A stretch of 7,882 nt of DNA, taken from Micromonosporaceae bacterium. Its GTDB lineage: Bacteria > Actinomycetota > Actinomycetes > Mycobacteriales > Micromonosporaceae. Each line of letters begins with the position of its first letter. Positions within the stretch are counted from its first letter, which is position 1. Under the pieces are notes generated by a model. That model was not told where the DNA came from and made no database searches. It was given only the letters and a program-made list of their open reading frames with translations. Where the stretch lies: the NCBI GenBank assembly GCA_017354595.1, contig JAFMQQ010000121.1, forward strand, positions 1 to 7,882, in the 5' to 3' direction. A program made the translations under genes and the position numbers. Shown here piece by piece: positions 6,103 to 7,882 of the stretch.

Positions 6103-6791
6103 AACAGGTCGGCGACCGTACCGGAGACCGGCCGGCCGCGCTCGGCCAGCCGGCCGGCCTGCTCCTCCAGCCGGTGCGCCAGTTCGGTCAGGCCCAGCCA
6201 GGCGGTGCCGGTACGGCGGGCCGCGTCCGGCCCGTCCCGGAAGTAGGTACGGGTCAGCAGCCCGTCCACGACCGCCACCGCCACCCGTGCCTCGGCGAGC
6301 GCGACCAGTCCCGCCTCCGGCTCGTACCGGGTGGCGAGCCGGCGCGCGTCGACCGCCGCGGTGTGCCCGCGGAACCACGCCTCGCGGGCGAGGGCGGCGA
6401 ACTCCTCGGCATTCGCCTCGGCCAGCCTTGCCAGGTGCGTGTCGCGCAGCCGCAGGTACCAGTCGTCGGGATCGTAGGTCGCCTTGGTGGTCAGGTACTG
6501 GTCGGCGGCGAGCGGCCAGGCGGTGGTGAGGGTACGGGCGTGCCGGAGGTACTCCCCTGCGTCGATGACGACCAGCTCCACCACCGAACCGTCGACGCGC
6601 CGGGTGGCCGGACGCGGCCCGGTGCCCGGCTCGTGCGTGACCACCACGACCGTGACGCCGCTCTCCTCGGCGTCATCGCCGTGGGCGAGCGCCCCGTGCA
6701 CACCGGCGGCGAGTACCTCGGCGAAGAACCGCCGGCGCACCGCGTCGGTCACCTGCTCGGCGAGGCGCCACCGGGGGTTCGTCTCCGGCAC
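6096..6791 (-). CDS. Nucleotidyltransferase-fold protein, kanamycin-nucleotidyltransferase-like, catalytic pair missing
   Basis: A 231-residue protein starting at GTG 6791. The N-terminal segment VHGALAHGDDAEESGVTVVVV (31-51) lines up with the GS...G...DxD strand of nucleotidyltransferases. The stretch EYLRHARTLTTAWPLAADQY (80-99), followed by YDP, resembles the segment of kanamycin nucleotidyltransferase (ANT(4')) that contains WPLTHGQF and YDS, and a C-terminal helical half follows (about 115-230). The usual Ser after the first Gly is Ala34, and the two metal-binding acidic residues are replaced by Gly45 and Thr47; Glu72 (VVELVV) may match the third acidic residue. It is therefore probably not an active nucleotide transferase, or it has a different chemistry. 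CAGAAT lies six bases before the GTG, a possible leaderless -10 (one mismatch to TANNNT). An upstream in-frame extension to 6944 lacks family resemblance and is not included. The fold is inferred by eye; resistance function is not supported. Confidence 0.72.
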   Translation of the reverse strand: MPETNPRWRLAEQVTDAVRRRFFAEVLAAGVHGALAHGDDAEESGVTVVVVTHEPGTGPRPATRRVDGSVVELVVIDAGEYLRHARTLTTAWPLAADQYLTTKATYDPDDWYLRLRDTHLARLAEANAEEFAALAREAWFRGHTAAVDARRLATRYEPEAGLVALAEARVAVAVVDGLLTRTYFRDGPDAARRTGTAWLGLTELAHRLEEQAGRLAERGRPVSGTVADLFR

Positions 6792-6861
6792 GCAGCCATT
6801 CTGCGGCAGTCGCCAGGCTGGCACCGGGTGAATCGCCGTGCCGCCGGTGGTACCCGCGCGG

Positions 6862-6876
6862 CGGGCCGCCGGCCCG
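6862..6876. repeat. Short GC hairpin (6-bp arms, 3-base loop)
   Basis: CGGGCC (6862-6867) and GGCCCG (6871-6876) form a perfect stem with a GCC loop. It sits about 70 bases upstream of the minus-strand start at 6791 and could be a 5' structural element. In DNA this GC-rich, a 6-bp stem can arise by chance. Confidence 0.4.
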
Positions 6877-6891
6877 TGGTGCGGGCAGGCA

Positions 6892-6935
6892 GCGGGGCCC
6901 GGATCCGGCCCCCCCGCCGTAAGTCCGGGCCCCGC
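6892..6935. repeat. 12-bp perfect inverted repeat (strong hairpin)
   Basis: GCGGGGCCCGGA (6892-6903) and TCCGGGCCCCGC (6924-6935) are exact reverse complements separated by 20 bases. The left arm also takes part in an alternative palindrome centred on GGATCC (6894-6913, one mismatched pair), so two competing stems are possible. It could terminate minus-strand transcription coming from the DUF4439 gene, although it is about 400 bases past that stop and has no T-tract, or act in the leader of the nucleotidyltransferase-like gene. Confidence 0.6.
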
Positions 6936-7098
6936 CCCCCTCATGCCGGACCGGTGCGTGCGCGCCCCGGCCAGCCGGTGCCCACGCTATCCCCGCCAGC
7001 CCCGCAACGTTGTCGCGATGCCGACTCCAGAGTGGACGACGAATCGCTTGACTTATGGCGGCCGGTGTTTCTGGTTGCCAGCTGGGTACCCGGTGGCG

Positions 7099-7266
7099 AT
7101 GAACCGCCTTCTGCCGGCCGCCCTGACGGCGACCATCGTCGCCGGGGCACCGCCGGGTGCGCCGCGCCGGTGGTGACCGAGGCCGGGTACCGGCACCGGG
7201 GTCGAGACCGCGAAGCAGCTCTCCCCGGCGCTCACCTCGGCCCGGCTCGGGTACGCCTGCACCTGA
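7099..7266 (+). pseudogene. Possible frameshifted remnant of a small lipoprotein or secreted protein gene
   Basis: ATG 7099 opens MNRLLPAALTATIVAG, which looks like a signal peptide, but the frame hits TGA at 7174-7176. One frame over, from about 7146, the reading is GTAGCAAPVVTEAG, which supplies a lipobox-like AGC just where a lipoprotein would need it. Back in the first frame, from about 7189 to 7263, the sequence reads TGTGVETAKQLSPALTSARL then GYACT and a TGA stop, with every third base G or C from 7201. A lost G in the run at 7144-7147 and one extra base near 7185-7188 would explain both shifts. It could be a decayed gene, a sequencing error in homopolymers, or chance. TTGACT at 7048 is a possible promoter element. 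Confidence 0.35.
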
Positions 7267-7340
7267 CCGGCCGGATGGCTGCGCGGGTCCCGGGAGGGCA
7301 GGACCGGCAGGCCTAGGGACAGCCCGCCCCGACCCGGTGC

Positions 7341-7763
7341 TCAGGTACCGGGCAGGGCGACCGTACCGGGGTTCTTGCCGGTGGCCCGGCGCCAGCGGGC
7401 GGCCCGTACCGCCGCGTCGGTCAACGCGTCCAGCCCGGTCCGGCGCTGGCCGCCGGTCGTCACCGGGAGCACGGCGCGCCAGATCGCCGCCGTCCGCTCC
7501 TCGATCTGCAACGCCAGCCGCAGCGCGCTGGCCGGGTCGATGACCGGGAATGGCAGCGCGTAGGCCGGCTCCGCCACGGGTGGGCTCGCGCCGGCCGGCC
7601 AGGCCATCTCCAGCAGCGCATCGCGGCGGTTGCGGTGCGCCGCCTCGGCCTGCCGTGCCTGTACCAGCGCCGGGCCGGTGAGGTGCGCGCCGAGCACACC
7701 GTACCCGTAGATCGCCGCGTGCTCGCCGGCCAGGGCCGCCGCCAGCGCCACCTCCGCGCTCAC
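7341..7763 (-). CDS. Ferritin-like DUF4439 domain protein
   Basis: A 140-residue protein, nearly all helical by composition, of the DUF4439 ferritin-like type: ALAGEHAAIYGYGVLGAHL (10-28), AEAAHRNRRDALL (39-51), YALPFPVIDPASALRLAL (68-85), EERTAAIWRAV (88-98) and LDALTDAAVRAARWRRATG (111-129). Candidate ferritin-like metal ligands are Glu14/His15, Glu40 and His43, and Glu88/Glu89, but binding is not demonstrated and the biochemical role of the family is unknown to me. GTG 7763 is chosen because homologues start near AEVALAAALAGEHAA and because GGTGAGG lies five bases upstream on the minus strand. The frame stays open further upstream only because it runs over the end of the preceding gene. 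The upstream gene stops seven bases before this start, so the two are co-transcribed. Confidence 0.85.
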   Translation of the reverse strand: MSAEVALAAALAGEHAAIYGYGVLGAHLTGPALVQARQAEAAHRNRRDALLEMAWPAGASPPVAEPAYALPFPVIDPASALRLALQIEERTAAIWRAVLPVTTGGQRRTGLDALTDAAVRAARWRRATGKNPGTVALPGT

Positions 7764-7770
7764 GCCCGCC

Positions 7771-7882
7771 TCACCGGAGAACCTCGACGTGGGTCGCGCG
7801 ACAGGCGGCGATCGAGCCGAGCAGTGCCGCATCCTCGGGTGCCGCCGAAAGGCAGGCCGAGGCGGCACTGTTGCCGGCCGAC
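7771..7882 (-). CDS. C-terminus of a protein upstream of DUF4439, probably a ferritin-like lipoprotein (partial)
   Basis: Only the last 36 residues are in the window, ending ...LLGSIAACRATHVEVLR before TGA at 7773-7771. The segment is Ala-rich and helical, with an A-C-x-A-x-H pattern like the final helix of ferritin-like or DUF4305/4439-associated actinobacterial lipoproteins. Tight spacing to the DUF4439 gene (seven bases) suggests one operon. The N-terminus, and therefore any lipobox, lies beyond the window edge, so the lipoprotein assignment is an inference from the usual neighbour of DUF4439 genes. Confidence 0.55.
   Translation of the reverse strand, partial: SAGNSAASACLSAAPEDAALLGSIAACRATHVEVLR

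Larger units (their letters stand above)
6792..7098. other. Intergenic region, no convincing gene, GC hairpins
   Basis: About 300 bases upstream of the nucleotidyltransferase-like gene. Open frames here are low-complexity Pro/Arg/Gly/Ala translations without recognisable domains. It contains two strong inverted repeats (6862-6876 and 6892-6935). A less GC-rich stretch at about 7010-7080 includes TTGACT (7048-7053), a possible -35 with no good -10 downstream. Confidence 0.6.

Noticed and set aside
6792..6944. N-terminal extension of the nucleotidyltransferase-like gene to a start at 6944
   Set aside because: The extra residues are Pro/Gly/Ala filler encoded by the hairpin region, and GTG 6791 begins just before the family-like sequence.
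7053..7262. 69-codon minus-strand frame between the DUF4439 gene and the nucleotidyltransferase-like gene
   Set aside because: Its third codon positions coincide with those of the plus-strand frame, so high GC3 does not discriminate. It has no Shine-Dalgarno, no recognisable motif and an unnatural Arg/Gly/Pro composition; the plus-strand reading explains the region better.
6033..7316. Long plus-strand open frame (427 codons) over the nucleotidyltransferase-like gene
   Set aside because: It is antisense to a gene with recognisable family features; its translation is low-complexity and starts within the VOC gene in another frame. Only the short stretch near 7146-7187 is of interest, as part of the possible lipoprotein remnant.

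Overview
The window is very GC-rich, its codons overwhelmingly end in G or C, GTG starts are frequent, and leaderless promoters are apparent. This points to a high-GC actinobacterium, probably of the Micromonosporaceae. That placement comes from general composition and protein resemblance, not from a marker gene.

Positions 1-3690 hold a tightly packed plus-strand operon: the C-terminal part of a GlnA4-like glutamine synthetase homologue, an aldehyde dehydrogenase, an NAD-type short-chain dehydrogenase and a class I glutamine amidotransferase (gamma-glutamyl hydrolase type). Ten bases later comes a type I methionine aminopeptidase with an N-terminal extension (3701-4552). The same five protein types are neighbours in Mycobacterium tuberculosis (Rv2857c-Rv2861c: SDR, AldC, amidotransferase, GlnA4, MapB), in a different order. 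The four metabolic genes form a plausible catabolic route: gamma-glutamylation of an amine, oxidation of alcohol to aldehyde (SDR) and aldehyde to acid (ALDH), then release of glutamate (amidotransferase). Ethanolamine fits best because the set has an alcohol-dehydrogenase-type enzyme and no amine oxidase is visible, but the true substrate is not shown by the sequence.

Positions 4549-5364 encode a VIT1/CCC1-family membrane protein whose start lies inside a 30-base tandem repeat that also carries the stop codon of the aminopeptidase gene. Positions 5426-6085 encode a two-module VOC (glyoxalase-fold) protein, apparently read from a leaderless promoter. It converges with a minus-strand gene (6096-6791) for a nucleotidyltransferase-fold protein that resembles kanamycin nucleotidyltransferase but lacks the catalytic acidic pair.

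Positions 6792-7340 have no intact gene. They hold a strong GC hairpin and what looks like a frameshifted remnant of a small secreted or lipoprotein gene. The window ends with a minus-strand pair: a DUF4439 ferritin-like protein (7341-7763) and the C-terminus of the gene upstream of it (7771 to the edge).

No rRNA, tRNA, CRISPR array, insertion sequence or phage gene was seen. The most unusual items are the two in-frame tandem duplications (in the synthetase and at the VIT1 start), the catalytically degenerate nucleotidyltransferase, and the conserved gamma-glutamylation operon with an SDR in the oxidation step. I see no clear new defence or mobile system here.
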